DNA of 64,000 nucleotides from contig NC_088715.1 of the NCBI RefSeq assembly GCF_963576615.1, positions 3,364,001 through 3,428,000 of the forward strand, read 5' to 3'. Positions 20,831 to 32,673 of the stretch are shown here, one piece after another (positions within the stretch are counted from its first letter, which is position 1; each line of letters opens with the position of its first letter). This stretch comes from Watersipora subatra. Taxonomy: Eukaryota > Bryozoa > Gymnolaemata > Cheilostomatida > Watersiporidae. A program made the translations under genes and the position numbers. The notes under the pieces are model-generated. The model did not search any database. It was given only the letters and a program-made list of their open reading frames with translations, and was not told the DNA's origin.

Positions 20831-21822
20831 GGCATTGGCCCACCTTTTTGTATAGACAAGCCGCTAAAGCATTTAAGATCAAAAAAGGCTAACCGGCTTC
20901 AACTGAATGTCATGTGTGTGAATGCTGATACTAGAGCTCACCAGAGCACATTAATTCAATAGATTTATTAGCAACTAGTAACGATTATTAGATGAATTTA
21001 AGGTGCTAACTGTAGCACTGATTCACATAATAACTCTGCTCTTGTTACTGTTATCATTGTAAAAGGTGGGATAAGTGCTTTACGGGATCTCTAGATGATG
21101 TTCCATACCTTTGGGACACACAGGTGTATCTCAAGCATTTCCTGACTGATTAGCAGTAATTATCTCAAACTTTCCTTATCCTGCTAAAGGGGAGGTAACT
21201 CTGACTACTATTCATGCATCAGTGCTGCCTCCGAGTAGGTTTGTACACAACTTTATACTTACAGCTTGGAGAATAAATGAATCACTGCTACTAGCATTAG
21301 GATACTAATACTGTACTTCATACAGCGGACCCCTCAACAGTAGCCAACTCTTATTGGAATTCTGCACACAATAAATGACAGTTTGCTAGCCGCAGTGTTA
21401 ACCAAACTGTGGTTACATGAAGGAGAAACAGATTGGTGTATACCAGTGTGTTTACCGTGTGAATTAGCGTATGAACAGTCATTTTTATTTAGAATCACTA
21501 GTGAAAGGCGACATTCTGGTATATAGTGAAGGCAATCATGGTTTGTTGACGGAGGAAAGCCTGAGATTTACAGCAAAAATAGCTCTATGACATTCACATA
21601 AAGCTATAATTTAATGATGTGTATTATTTTGTTAATTAGCAGCTCTGCCAAGAACCTTCTCAAGCATTCTAGAGAGTTCCTTGCTTTGGCAGTATGTACA
21701 CAGCTACAACAGATGCCTTGATACATTATATCATTGAGGATTCTAGCAAAAAAACATAGACAGCACACACTAGTCTCATTCTGCATAAGCATCTTCATCA
21801 CCAACTCATTTCATTATTTTTA

Positions 21823-21859
<37 letters not shown>

Positions 21860-22051
21860 CTCATGCTACAGACAGTACTGTTTCGACTATTGAAGCCTCA
21901 TCAGTGCAGCTCAGAGCTTAGGCAAGAGACACAAATCCCATTACCAATGAGAGTTGACTTCCTGCCACGAAACAACTAAGTTGCCTCGCAGACTTTAAGA
22001 AAGTCAATGTGCTGGCACCAGAGTGCTCAAATCACAAAAGTGATGAGCTTG

Positions 22052-22055
<4 letters not shown>
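20831..22055. other. Upstream region of copy A, no gene seen
   Basis: Sequence to about 20995 is conserved with copy B (58911-59075) and then diverges. A single unit of the 39-bp sequence that forms the array at 59085-60310 lies near 21705-21745 (agatgccttgatacattata). A short TA microsatellite is at 21823-21860. No supported coding region. Confidence 0.5.

Positions 22056-22095
<40 letters not shown>
22056..22095. repeat. TA microsatellite
   Basis: Uninterrupted TA dinucleotides end in acatg. A short open frame through it is an artefact. Confidence 0.9.
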
Positions 22096-22096
<1 letters not shown>

Positions 22097-22239
22097 GTCT
22101 GCTCCACATGGTTATATTTACTCTCTGAGTTTTACCTGTACCTTGAACTCTGCTATATAGCTAAATACAAGTTGATGTTATTTATTCTGCTATATAGCTA
22201 GACACAAGTTAACTATTATTTACTACTTTCTCCTCCTTT

Positions 22240-23790
22240 TCTTTGCTAGAGTTATTTAGCAGAGAACTATAGTATTCACATATATTCTCATATATTCACA
22301 TATTTTTGTACACATACAATGTAAAATTATCATCATATGCATGCATGATATCGCGAATAAAACACTTGGCTCCTCGCTTCCTACTTGCAGTCGTTGCATA
22401 ATTTATCTTCTAAATTTGCAATCTTTAGCAATAAGTCATGTAAAGCTAAGTAACAGTACATGGTGGCAGCAATTGTCTTTCTCACACATTTTTAGTGATT
22501 GGGGATGAAGATGAACCAGCCCAACTTCCACGTTTTTAAGCTCCAAGATTAAACCCACTGGATAAATTCGACTTTACAGATCCAGGCAATTAGTCCAGTT
22601 AGAAAACCAGATGGATGCAATATAGAGATACCAGCCATTTAGCTGAACAACCTGAGATTGAACAAATAAATACTCTTGCATATACCTTTGACGAACAAGC
22701 TAAAAACATTATTTTAGCTCGAGGTATTAGGGAAGATACCAAAATTTTATCGCGGAATTCAATGACTACCTGGCATTCAAACAAACACCATTGTAGAACC
22801 CGCCAAATTTAACAAATTAGTGCAAGGCTAAGATGGCATGGATACTTACATATATATACATAAACTATATTGCCAGGCAGAATACTGAAAATATGGAACG
22901 TTGAGAGAGCAACTAATAGGAGATAGACTAGTTGTGGGAGTAAATGATGATTGCTAGAGTGAAAAGTTGCAATCTGACAAGTAGCAGACTTGACATTGGC
23001 AAACGCCATTGCAATGTGCAGATGTTTTGATGCAGCCAAGCAAGCGCAATCAGTAGTGAGTTCAGGCCCAAAATGTACAGGAAGTACACTAGGCATAGTG
23101 AAGTCTAGTAGTAGAGGCCAATACACTAAATACAAACACCGTAGTAACACTGCGTACAAGCCTAAAGCCACAGCATATAAACCTCAAACACACACTTTAT
23201 CCAAACAGCATCAGTCTGAACCCACCACTATCTCCAAATGTCACAGATGCGGTAGATGCGCACAGCAAAGTAAGCAGCCTAGCCCAGCCATCAAATCTAA
23301 GTGTGACTTTTGTAAATGTGTTGGCCACTGACAAATAGCATGCCGTAAAGTTAATCCCAATGTGACAGAGGTAACCACAATTGACAATACAGCCGACTTC
23401 CTGGGAGAAGGAAAGAACCTTAGTCAATCAAGTAAACCATGGACTTCAACACTAGAGATTACAGTAGACAATGGTCAGGTAATAAAATGAACCTTCAAAC
23501 TTGACACTGGTGCTGATGCTTCAGTTTGCAGTGAAATTGGTTGGTATGGTATATTGGAATGCCATCTCATAGGCCCTGATAACTTACCCGTTGTTGAGAA
23601 AGTAGGTGCTAAATTGAGTGTCGGCAATAAATATGCTAATGAGGTCATTTATATAGTTGAGAATCAAACTGCCAATCTTTTAATTAGATCTGCATGTATT
23701 TCCTTAGGTTTAGTGCATCGTGATGCCGATCATGTAATGAATGTCTCATGTGGTAGATCAATTTTGGATTCTAATTGCAGACTACTAGCA
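22240..23790 (+). mobile_element. Ty3/gypsy fragment D: partial LTR, gag and protease
   Basis: A partial LTR ends at 22460 (acagtaca; possible polyadenylation signal aataaa near 22358) and is followed directly by a primer-binding site tggtggcagc. Downstream is a broken gag: YRDTSHLAEQPEIEQINTLAYTF (22615-22812), several stops, LANAIAMCRCFDAAKQA, and two cysteine knuckles (CHRCGRC; CDFCKCVGH followed by a stop and C). A protease follows with FKLDTGADASVC (DTGA active site). The 5' LTR limit is uncertain. Everything after the protease is lost to the 14-bp minisatellite. Non-functional. Confidence 0.75.
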
Positions 23791-23995
23791 GGAGACTACT
23801 AGCAGGAGACTACTAGCAGGAGACTATTAGCAGGAGACTACTAACAGGTGACTACTAGCAGGAAACTACTAGCAGAAGACTACTAGCAGGAGACCACTAG
23901 CAGGAGACCACTAGCAGGAGATTACTAGCAGGTGACTACTAGCAGGAGACTACTAGCAAGAGACTACTAGCAGGAGACTACTATCTACTCTATCT
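23775..23995. repeat. 14-bp minisatellite, left block
   Basis: About 15 copies of ctactagcaggaga start at the end of the gypsy D open frame (…attgcagactactagcagg). The same unit resumes at 25021. The first copies overlap the last codons of the protease frame, so the array appears to have grown out of retroelement sequence. Confidence 0.92.
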
Positions 23996-25020
23996 CTACT
24001 ATTTGCTATATATCTAGAGACATGCCTCTTCCTGCTATCGTCTCTATACTTCCTAGTGTCACTGTCCTTGTTTTACTCCCGGCCTCTTGTCCCATATCTA
24101 CTAGTATCATGCTCCTCACTACCATAATACCTTCTACTACTCCTCGGGCTACCTCTAGGGGAAGATCTACCCACTGAATCATAGCTTATATCTCTATCGT
24201 TACTCCTGTACTGCGCTCAGCTATCAAACTCTGATACCTTTGCTACTTCTCTCTTAACCTCACTTTTTAAATCGGTACTTCTAGCCTCAGTTCTCAAAAA
24301 TCTATCTGAGTTGTTGGCCATTTCACGAGCCCTCAATGCCTCATGTAATAACCCCCAAGTAAGATTAGCGTTCTTCATCAAATCTCTGCTTGCTTCTTTA
24401 TCTCTCAACCCGTTAACCGCTACTATAAGGGCAAACCTTACCCTATCATTATTATTAGCCACCTCTGCATATCGGCTCAAACTCTCTACCCGTTGTAAAT
24501 ATTCTCTATCACTTTCTCCAAGTGCCTGCCTAGCCGTAAGAAACTTATGACCCTTCACAAACATGCTCTTTTGTCTACCATAATATTCCTACAAAAAATC
24601 TACTTCCTCTTCATAAGTTGAATTTGCACCATCCACGTTAAACCCTGCCACCCTCAATACTTCTCTACCACTTTGCCCGACAGCTCTCAATAGTGGCACT
24701 AATCTAGCTCTACCTATCATAATACCCATGAGAGTGTCTAATCAACCGTTAAACTTAACCCTTAACCAGAAAAATTATCGCTAATGATAACGCACAAGAA
24801 AAAAAATCAGAGCTTCGTCAACTGCACCATGTTATATAAATATGACACTTACGTGTGATTGAAGCGAAGAAACACCCGTCTCATTCTCCCCACGGTTATA
24901 TACTCGCTTTGAGACTACCGCGTCCTTGACCACTCGTAACTTCTCGTAACCTCTCGCAACTACCTGTAACTATCATGGCTTTGGACATTAGCGTAGCCCG
25001 CAGCCCACCAACGCGATTAT
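23996..25020 (-). mobile_element. Retroelement Gag fragment inserted in the minisatellite
   Basis: On the minus strand a broken frame from about 24780 down to 24000 gives a Gag-like helical region (RARLVPLLRAVGQSGREVL; LGESDREYLQRVESLSRYAEV; RFALIVAVNGLRDKEASRDL at 24217-24564) followed after a TGA by an Arg/Ser-rich basic tail, as in many LTR-element Gags. One TAG interrupts the N-terminal part near 24592. There is no pol or LTR. It separates the two halves of one minisatellite array. Confidence 0.55.
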
Positions 25021-26310
25021 ACAACAGTGACCACTAGCAGAAAACTACTAGCAGGTGTTCACTAGCAGGAGACTACTAGTAGGAGACTACTAACAGGAGA
25101 CTACTAGCAGGAGACTACTATCAGGAGACTACTAGCAAGTGACTACTAGCAGAAGACTACTAGCAGGAGACTACTAGCAGGAGACTACTAGCAAGAGACC
25201 ACTAACAGGAGACTACTACCAGGAGACTACTAGCAGGTGACTACTAGCAGGAGACTACTAGCAAGAGATTACTAGCAGAGGACTACTAGCAGGAGACTAC
25301 TAGCAAGAGATTACTAGCACGAGACTACTAGCAAGAGACTACTAGCAGGTGATTACTAGCAGGAGACTACCAGCAAGAGACTACAAGCATGTGACTATTA
25401 GCAGAAGACTACTAGCAGGTAATTACTAGCAGGAGACTACTAGCAGGAGACTACTCGCAGGTGACTACTAGCAAAAGACTACTAGCAGAAGACTCCTAGA
25501 AGGAGACTACTAGCAAGAGATTACTAGCAGGAGACTACTAGCAAGAGACTACTAGCAGGAGACTACTAGCAGAAGACTACTAGCAGGAGACTACTAGCCG
25601 GAGACTACTAGCAGGAGACTACTAGCAGGTGATTACTAGCAAGAGACTACCAGCCGGAGACTACTAGCATGTGACTACTAGCATAAGAATACTAGCAGGA
25701 GACTACTAGCAGGAAACTACTAGCAGGAGACTACTAGCAGGTGACTATTAGCAGGAGACTACTAGCAAAGGACTCCTAGAAGGAGGCTACTAGCAAGAGA
25801 TTACTAGCAAGAGACTACTAGCAAGAGACTACTAGCAGGAGACTACCAGCAGGAGACTACTAGCAGAAAACTACTAGCAGGAGACTACTGGCCGGAGACT
25901 ACTAGCAGGTGATTACTAGCAAGAGACTACTAGCAGGTGACTACTATAAGGAGACTACTAGCAGAAGACTCCTAGAAGGAGACTACTAGCAAGAGATTAC
26001 TAGCAGGAGACTATTAGCAGGAGACTACTAGCAAGATACTACTAGCGGATGACTACTAGCAGGAGACTACTAGCAGGAGACTACTAGCAGGAGACTACTA
26101 GCAGGAGACTACTAGCAGGAGACTACTAGCAGGAGACTACTAGCAGAAGACTACTAGCAAGAGACTACTAACAGGAGACCACTAACAGAAGACTACTGGC
26201 AGAAGACTATTAGCAGGTGACTACTAGCAGGAGACTACTAGCAGGAAACTACTAGCAGGTGGCTTCTAGCAGAAGATTACTAGCAGAAGACTACTACCAA
26301 GAGACTACTA
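25021..26310. repeat. 14-bp minisatellite, right block
   Basis: About 90 imperfect copies of ctactagcaggaga, with frequent variants (aagaga, aggtga, agaaga) and occasional degenerate units. It continues the array of 23775-23995. Confidence 0.95.
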
Positions 26311-27272
26311 ACACTCTCTCTGTCTATTAGCAAGGCTGTCCTTCTTTTCACCCATCTTTACTTTTAACATAAAATAAAAACCTCTTTTTATTGCTTATTT
26401 ATTTAGTGTCTCATAAATAATAAAGCTTTCACATAGTTTTCTTCTATAATGAATTGGGTTCCTTGTTACTTCTGAATATCTGAAGGATTCATCAGAGCAT
26501 TTACTCTAAAGTACAATTGTTTTTTACACAATAAAATGAACATCAGAACAAACTGACTTTGTATGTCAAGAGATTTGATTGTAATAGTAACGATAATAGA
26601 AACAATAGCAACAAAGAGTAACAGTAACAAGCTTTAGCGTTAGAACATTTGTCACAAGTTTAACAATAATTCAGCTTGAATTGTTTTTGAGGAACTTGTG
26701 TTCATTTACAGAGTCTAACTTGCCTCAAACTGCAGCAGTATCTAACTTAGTCACATGAGTTGACTGATAACTCACCTATCTGATATAGCGTTTCTGATTA
26801 TCTTTTGTACTGCGGTTTTGTTTATGATGCATTTTAGGCTGAAGGCAAAAAGGCGTGAGGGCAAGAGAGCAAGAGGGCATGAGGGCAAGAGCAAATGACA
26901 GTATTTTAAAAAGGTCCATGTAACGATGCATTTCTTTTACCAGAAACACTTTTGTCAGTTGTGAAGCAGGCTGATGAAAGGTTATCTGTCCAGTTTTGCT
27001 ACAGAGGGAGAAGTTGTAGTATTGGCCAACACTATTTTTGAACATCTATTGACAAGTTGTATGAGAGACAGCCTGTTCTCATTCTTGTAAAAGACAGTTC
27101 ATATTCTTGTACTGAGCCAACTGGAAGAGTTTACATACAAACAATCACATGCTTTCAAAGTTCAACCCTCGCTAGAAGACTGATCTGCAGTTTTCTAACT
27201 TCTAAAAATTCTAATCACATCTATTAACAGATAAATCGACTGCCATGAATAGCCATAAGAAATTCCAACTTG
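26311..27272. other. Unassigned sequence
   Basis: AT-rich with no supported gene. The minus-strand frame 26776-27045 is not recognised. Another minus frame ending in a TAA near 27000 could hold the missing terminal exon of TRIM copy B (acceptor TAG just above GTGTTGGCC, phase 1, about 19 residues), but the acceptor is weak and I do not rely on it. Confidence 0.35.
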
Positions 27273-27330
27273 ATGGAGGACATACTAACAGGCAGGGATG
27301 AATGCATAGACATAGATGATGTCTTCAACA
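27273..27330 (+). CDS. Orphan plus-strand exon 1 (unknown gene)
   Basis: An ATG at 27273 opens an acidic peptide (MEDILTGRDECIDIDDVFN) that runs into a consensus donor (ACA then GTAAGTATT) in phase 1. I do not recognise the family. The case rests on the consistent splice to 27436. Confidence 0.35.
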
Positions 27331-27435
27331 GTAAGTATTGTCAACTTTGTTATTCTTTGGCAACTGTTATGTTTTTATACCAGTTATTGTCTCATAAATA
27401 AACTAGCTACATGAAAATATATTTTGCATGTCTAG

Positions 27436-27512
27436 GTCCAATGGAGTTTCCAGAGCAAGCCAGTGATCCATGCACTTATGGAGCAATGACTCGGCATTTT
27501 CTAGCAAATTGA
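27436..27512 (+). CDS. Orphan plus-strand exon 2 (unknown gene)
   Basis: The acceptor (TTTTGCATGTCTAG) leads into a phase-1 start that continues the frame of 27273-27330 as SPMEFPEQASDPCTYGAM and ends at a TGA (27510-27512). The spliced product is only 45 residues. It may be a gene remnant or the start of a gene whose later exons were lost to the insertions downstream. Confidence 0.35.
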
Positions 27513-27689
27513 TGGTCTGAGTTCATCATCGAAGTTGTATTTTTATTGTACCTTCTATGTAAAGTATATCTAAATTACTATGGAAAGTATATCCATCTAT
27601 TAATAGGCATTTGTACATTCTCAAAATTATTCGAAGCGTTATTTCGCACGGCATGTCTCATCGAATCATCAGCTATCAATGATGTTTGT

Positions 27690-27940
27690 CTTCAGACCTG
27701 TTATATGTCAGGATATATATGTCATATATCAGACAATCTGTCACATGTTAACATGCTTGATATATGATAGGAGACCTGCTATATGACAAAAAAGTCTGTA
27801 AAGAGGACATTTTTCATATGACAAGACACAAGTTGTATGATCGGGCATATGTCATATGAAAAAACACCTGTTGTGTGATAGGACACCTGTTGTATGATCG
27901 GGTACCTCTTATATAGCAGAACACTTGCTATATGACAATA
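27690..27940. repeat. Degenerate tandem repeat of TATATGACA type
   Basis: Irregular repeats of about 16-20 bp (acctgttatatgacaggaca and variants such as ttgtatgatcgggca) run through this segment. Copies are too diverged to give an exact unit. Confidence 0.6.
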
Positions 27941-28287
27941 GTATGAAACAATATATTAAGGTATCTTGGTAAAAACAAGTTATGTATTTAATAAGACTCT
28001 CCATGCAACAAAATATGTAGTCATGCTAACATTTTTAAACTTTACGGTACAACACGTATTTATTGGCTGCAAACATTAATAACAGATGTGCAAAAAGGGA
28101 GGTAACTAATATAATTGTGTCTATGGTTGGATCTAAATACCACAGAAGTGTCTCTTGATTATAATCTTGCAAGTTGTCTTCTCTCGTCTTCTAACTTGTG
28201 CTATGCTTTTGCGCTGTTGAAAATCAAGTGTTTAACATGACTGCATTATTACTCTAAAAATATTTCAGTAAGTTTATAGAATTACAG

Positions 28288-28465
28288 TGTAAATGTCCAC
28301 AGCATAATAGCTCTCTTATGGTCACATGGAAGATGTGACAATAAGGGGTCGGTGGATATTAGTGTCTATAAGATAGGGAAAGTTAAATACAAAAGGCTCA
28401 AGCAGAGAGATCCCATGTCAGAGTATGTTGAACAACATCAATTCTGGTCCACAGGCTACAACCAG
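28288..28465 (+). CDS. Orphan plus-strand exon (unknown gene)
   Basis: This 178-nt segment lies between an acceptor (TATAGAATTACAG) and a donor (AACCAG then GTTAGT) with an open frame of 59 codons, phase 2 in and phase 0 out. It encodes a basic, tyrosine-rich stretch (KIGKVKYKRLKQRDPMSEYV, EQHQFWSTGYNQ). The composition looks coding. I cannot name it, and its phase does not fit the exon at 27436, so they may not belong together. Confidence 0.35.
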
Positions 28466-28880
28466 GTTAGTTCCGCACACAGCTAGATCAGTGATGTGCT
28501 GGTCTACAGGTAGCTTTGGGTTAGATAAGAAATTATGTCCCAATCCTGAAATATTTTTCAAAAAATATTGTAAGTATCAAATTTAGTACATTTTCAGACA
28601 TTAGTTAGGTCAAGGTTTGGTAGCATTCTTAAATAAATACACATTTGATATGTACAGTGTTAAAATGATTCAAGAACTTTATAAAAAGACAAAATTTTAG
28701 TTTTTTGTGTAAAAAAATGTGTAGAAAAAACTCTTCCTATCTAAAATAAAAGCTCTGTTTTAAAAGCAAACTTGTAAATTTTATTTGTCGTTGGTATGTT
28801 AATTTTTGAAATGATTTTTCATTTACAAGTGTTACTAGAAATTAAGAGTTGTCTTTCCTGTGAAACTAGTTAATTCATAA
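28466..28880. other. Unassigned AT-rich sequence
   Basis: I see no gene or repeat here. It borders the 3'-truncated gypsy B. Confidence 0.45.
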
Positions 28881-30735
28881 GATTTATTGAATTATTGTGA
28901 AGGACCTCTTCACCGTCTTGTGTATTCCCGCATGGGCCAATCTATGCGTCTCCCAGGTTACCCGGTTCCGGTCAGCCTTGGGGCATATGGTACACCACCT
29001 AGCATGACCATTCGTGGATAGCCTGATCTCCACTACACCGTTTACCGACAGTCTCATTGCCTCTCGTCTCCTGTACAAGATCCTGAGTTCGTGGCTCTCC
29101 AGACTTAACTCTCCGACAGGTCCTGGTCGTTCTACACCTCTCAATACATCTTAGCCACTGCTTGGGTGCCTTCCACTCGGCTCTGTACTAATTGCCGGCA
29201 GTTCTGATCCCCAGGTAGCTTAACGACCGCTACTGTGTCAGGCTCCTCTTTCAACAATGCTTGTCTGCTAGGAACCCCATCTCGTTCCTCTATCCTTGTA
29301 CATTGCCGACAGTCGTTCAAGCAGACCTGTCTACTCAGTCCGTCGGCATTTCCATGCTTAGCCCCTGGCTGGTGCTCCCATTGGTATGTAAATTCTGACA
29401 AAGTCTCCAGCCATCGGGCCACCTGAGCCGACGGCCCCCTTCTTCAATACAGCCACCTCAGGGATGCATGGTCTGTGCGGAGCACGAACTGCTGCTCGTA
29501 CAAGTAAAGCCGGAAATGTTTGACTGCCTTCACCACAGCCAGGAGTTCCTTGCGCGTCACGCAATAATTCTGTTCTGCTGGACTAAGTGTTTTGCTGTAA
29601 TAGGCCACCACCATCTCCCCACCTTTCTCGTTCTGAGACAGGACAGTTCCTATTCTCACATTGCTGGCATCGGTATCCAGAATGTGTTTACTTTGTCAGA
29701 GAGGCTTGAATGCTAGTTGTTCTGCTTTGCCCCACTTCCATGGCTTCCCTTTTCTAGTCAAGAGAGTGAGTGGTTTGGCGTTAGTGGCATAGTCTTTCAG
29801 GTATTGTCTGTAATACCCCCTGGTCCCCAGGAAGGCCTGTAGTTCTTTTACATTCTGGGGATTTTGCCATTTCGCCACTGCCTTTACCTTATCCGGGTCT
29901 GTGGATACTCCCTCTGGGCTCACCACATGACCGAGGTATCTCACTTTTTCTTGGAGGAGCTCGCATTTAGAGGGTTTCAATTTCAGTCGGGCGGCTGCTA
30001 GTCTCTGAAAGACTTCCTCCAAACGGGCCAGGTGAGTCTCGAAGTCGGGGGCGATGACTATGATGTCATCTAAATATAGTAGGAGAGTTTTCCAATGGAG
30101 CCTCTGTAGCACCGATTCCATCAGTCTCTGGAAAGTGGCAAGGGCCGAAGTCAGGCCAAACGGCAGCACCCTCCGCTTCCATAGCCCTCTCTGCATTGCG
30201 AAAACAGACTTTTCCTGCATCTCTTGATCCAATGGTACTTGCCAGTACCCACTGGTCAGGTCCAGCGTGCTAAAGAATCGACTCCCCACCAGGGCATCTA
30301 GGCTCTCGTCAATCTTTGGAATCGGGTATGCATCTTGTTGGGTTATGGCATTCAGTTGTCTATAGTCGACGCAGAATCTCCATCCGCCGGCTTTTTTTTC
30401 TTACCATGACGACTGGAGAACTCCTTGCCCCATTGGCAGGCTCGATCAGGCCCTTTTCTAGTAATTCCTTCACTTCCTTGTCTGCTTCCGCCTCCTTGAG
30501 AGGCCCCAACCTGTGAGAAGGTTGTCTAACCGGTTTAGCTCCTTCTATCAGTAGTATGCTATGTTCCACTAGATTGGTCCTCCCTACGTCACCATCGTAT
30601 TTGCTAAATACATTCTGGTATTTGGTCAACAGGCCCGCTAATCTTCGCTTCTCCTGGTCGTGTAGACAACCCTGGATGGCCTGATCGTACAGTTCGACCA
30701 GATGTTCTGGGACTGCCCTTCCTGTTTTTGCGGCC
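28881..30735 (-). mobile_element. Truncated Ty3/gypsy element B (RT, RNase H, start of integrase)
   Basis: Minus-strand motifs in order: RT N-terminal part (LVEHSILLIEGAKPVRQPSHR, 30360-30629), a frame break at a homopolymer near 30395, FFSTLDLTSGYWQVPL, LPFGLTSALATFQ, LLLYLDDIIVIAP with an intact YLDD (29696-30289), RNase H (TVLSQNEKGGEMVVAYYSK; RTDHASLRWLY) and the HHCC start of integrase (THRLAHAGIHKTVKR, 28884-29144). Gag, protease, most of integrase and both flanking LTRs are absent. It is closer in sequence to gypsy C than to A by eye. Confidence 0.88.
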
Positions 30736-30739
30736 GCAC

Positions 30740-31271
30740 ACCCAACTCCGGGCGCTAATGCAACTTGTGCATAAAGTTATCAATCCCGCCAGTGCAATTC
30801 GTGCACTGGCGGAATTGATAACTTCATGTTGTTGTATGTACATATTCACGGTTATAAATAATAAACAGACTAAACTCTATTCACAAGGACTGATTGCAAT
30901 TACGCCTGCCCGGGTGGCTTAAAGGTGGTAGAAGGCAAGGATTGATTTGTCTCTAGACCGAACTGCCTCGGTGGATCTTAGGAAGACTAGGGGTTGGTCT
31001 ACGCTTTAACTAGATCTGATTGGATATGCAATAGCATAAGGGATCAGGCTCTAGAGCGAGCTACTTTGGGACCTAGACTAGCCAACGATAGAGACACAGG
31101 GGGCAGGCTACATTGGGTTTGGAGTAGGCCTGACTATTGGGTAGTTGCCACGGACTGATCTGACCATCGAGTGTGTCAGGCAGGCCCAGCAAAGGAGACA
31201 CCCAAAATTCAGGCTGCGTTCACCTGTTAGTGCAGCAAATCTGGCTCAGCTACTGGGGCCAGACCTTTACA
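30740..31271 (+). repeat. LTR-like segment
   Basis: It contains a polyadenylation-type stretch (tataaataataaacag near 30855) and ends cagacctttaca, the same ending as the gypsy C LTR (acctttaca). No primer-binding site or target duplication could be confirmed, so a solo or partial LTR is only likely. The left end is uncertain and carries the hairpin at 30774-30824. Confidence 0.4.
30774..30824. repeat. Near-perfect hairpin, 23-bp arms
   Basis: The arms 30774-30796 and 30802-30824 are reverse complements with one mismatch, around the loop attcg. It lies at the junction of gypsy B and the LTR-like segment. Confidence 0.85.
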
Positions 31272-31479
31272 TTATTTTGATTAAACCCGGTAAGCGTAAA
31301 ACGTTGTATAAACATGACAGATAATTTTATTAAAACAATTTTTAACAAATGCTAAAACAAAGGAAAGTGAAACCTGAAACCGGAAAGCGATTACCTGAAA
31401 ACATAAATAATTGTCAGGTGTGAGATAAATCATCATTAAACAATTACAAGCTTATATTGTTTCTAGGATTGGCAATATA
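31272..31479. other. Unassigned sequence
   Basis: A short AT-rich stretch between the LTR-like segment and a SINE. No gene is seen. Confidence 0.45.
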
Positions 31480-31890
31480 ACTAGCAGAATGTCTGGTGAT
31501 GCAAAGGTATTTGTAATCAGCATATAAGCAATGAGAGGTAATGTAGTTGCCTGCTACTTGCTATTAGCCTGATACATTGCCAATGGATAATATGAGTAAG
31601 CTCACCAATAAGAGCTTACTACTTGCTTTCACAATTGAGCATGCCTAAAATTACGCTAGAGCTCTCCATGATGCTGCACCATCACGTCGTAACAGAAATC
31701 AGCAGCGTATTTCTACCCATATAGTGACATATATCACCTAATGAATCTATAAAGTTGTGTGGCTTAATTGGTGAAGAATTGGACTGGGGAATGGGAGGGT
31801 CTGAGATCAAACCTTTTGCGATACGGATTCTTTGTTCCAAAATTTTAATAGCTACGGCTGGACAAACACATACCAACTTTGAGAATTATA
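31480..31890 (+). mobile_element. tRNA-derived SINE
   Basis: Same order of blocks as 6884-7290: ataagcaatgagaggtaatg, ttgctattagcctgata, a tRNA-like part (A-box-like tggcttaattggtg, then gggtctgagatcaaacc) and gatacggattctttgttcc followed by atttaatagct-type sequence. Its left end is degenerate. It ends about 100 bp from the propeller exon of TRIM copy B. Confidence 0.6.
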
Positions 31891-31992
31891 TATTGAATTG
31901 AAATATATATGAATCATTTACCTTCAAAATCACCCCTAACAATTAAATCACCAATTAAATCAAAAAGCTTTATTCACAACGTATAAACTTAC

Positions 31993-32673
31993 CTCTAAGA
32001 GAAAATGACAGAATCTGGTTTCCTTTGCTTGCATAGAAGAATCCATCCGCATCTGAAGTTTTACAGAGCCTAACAGGTAGCAGAGGTTTTTTTGGCAACA
32101 AATCAGTTCTCCACAGCGCATCGCTACAGCCAAAACTCACATTTAAATTAGTGTCGATTCCCCGAATAGTCGTAGAGTCGGCAGCCCAGAAGCAGTTTTT
32201 ATCAATGGGGCATATTGAGTCAGGTTTACTATCTAATATCTCTTCTTCAATTGTCCAATCATCTGTACGGACACGTGTTATCTTCTTAGCAAGCACTTCT
32301 AATACTACCAGTTCATCCTCCAATGCTGCCAGATCATACGACTCGAGCTCAAAGCTATTCCACTCAATGACCTTTCTACCCTCTGAGAGATTGTAGTTGT
32401 ATAGATAAAGTGCTACATTTTCTCCATCATGTGTCAAGGCTACAGCTTTATTGTTGAGCGTAGACACTGCTTTAAGGGTGCCTGCACTTGTCCGTCGATG
32501 TCGAATGTTCAGTTGATGGTCTCTAATTTCTAGAATGTTCTTCTCGGTGGCCACAAGAACAGAACCGTTTTTCAAGAAGGTCAAAGAGAGAATTCGTTCA
32601 TCTATACTTTTCTTAGTGGTCAGCTGCAGGTGAGAAGGAATATATGGTTTCCACTGCCATTTGATGAATTGAC
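31993..32673 (-). CDS. TRIM copy B, C-terminal beta-propeller-like exon
   Basis: The 681-nt exon follows acceptor TTTTGTTAATGAATAG and ends at donor GTAAGT (phase 1 in, phase 1 out). The 227 residues begin FIKWQWKPYIPSHL, continue with short repeated beta-strand segments (ILSLTFLKNGSVLVATEKNI, KAVSTLNNKAVALTHDG, LAALEDELVVLEVLAKKI, ICPIDKNCFWAADSTTIRGI) and end near NQILSFSLR. The spacing of hydrophobic strands and 'N-x-x-A/V' turns suggests a six-bladed propeller like the NHL/WD type that ends many TRIMs, with perhaps one blade missing. Such domains bind RNA or protein targets. Strict NHL motifs are not obvious, so the family is tentative. Confidence 0.75.

Noticed and set aside
23775-26310. 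CRISPR-like array
   Set aside because: Units are directly adjacent 14-bp tandem repeats without spacers in a eukaryotic genome.
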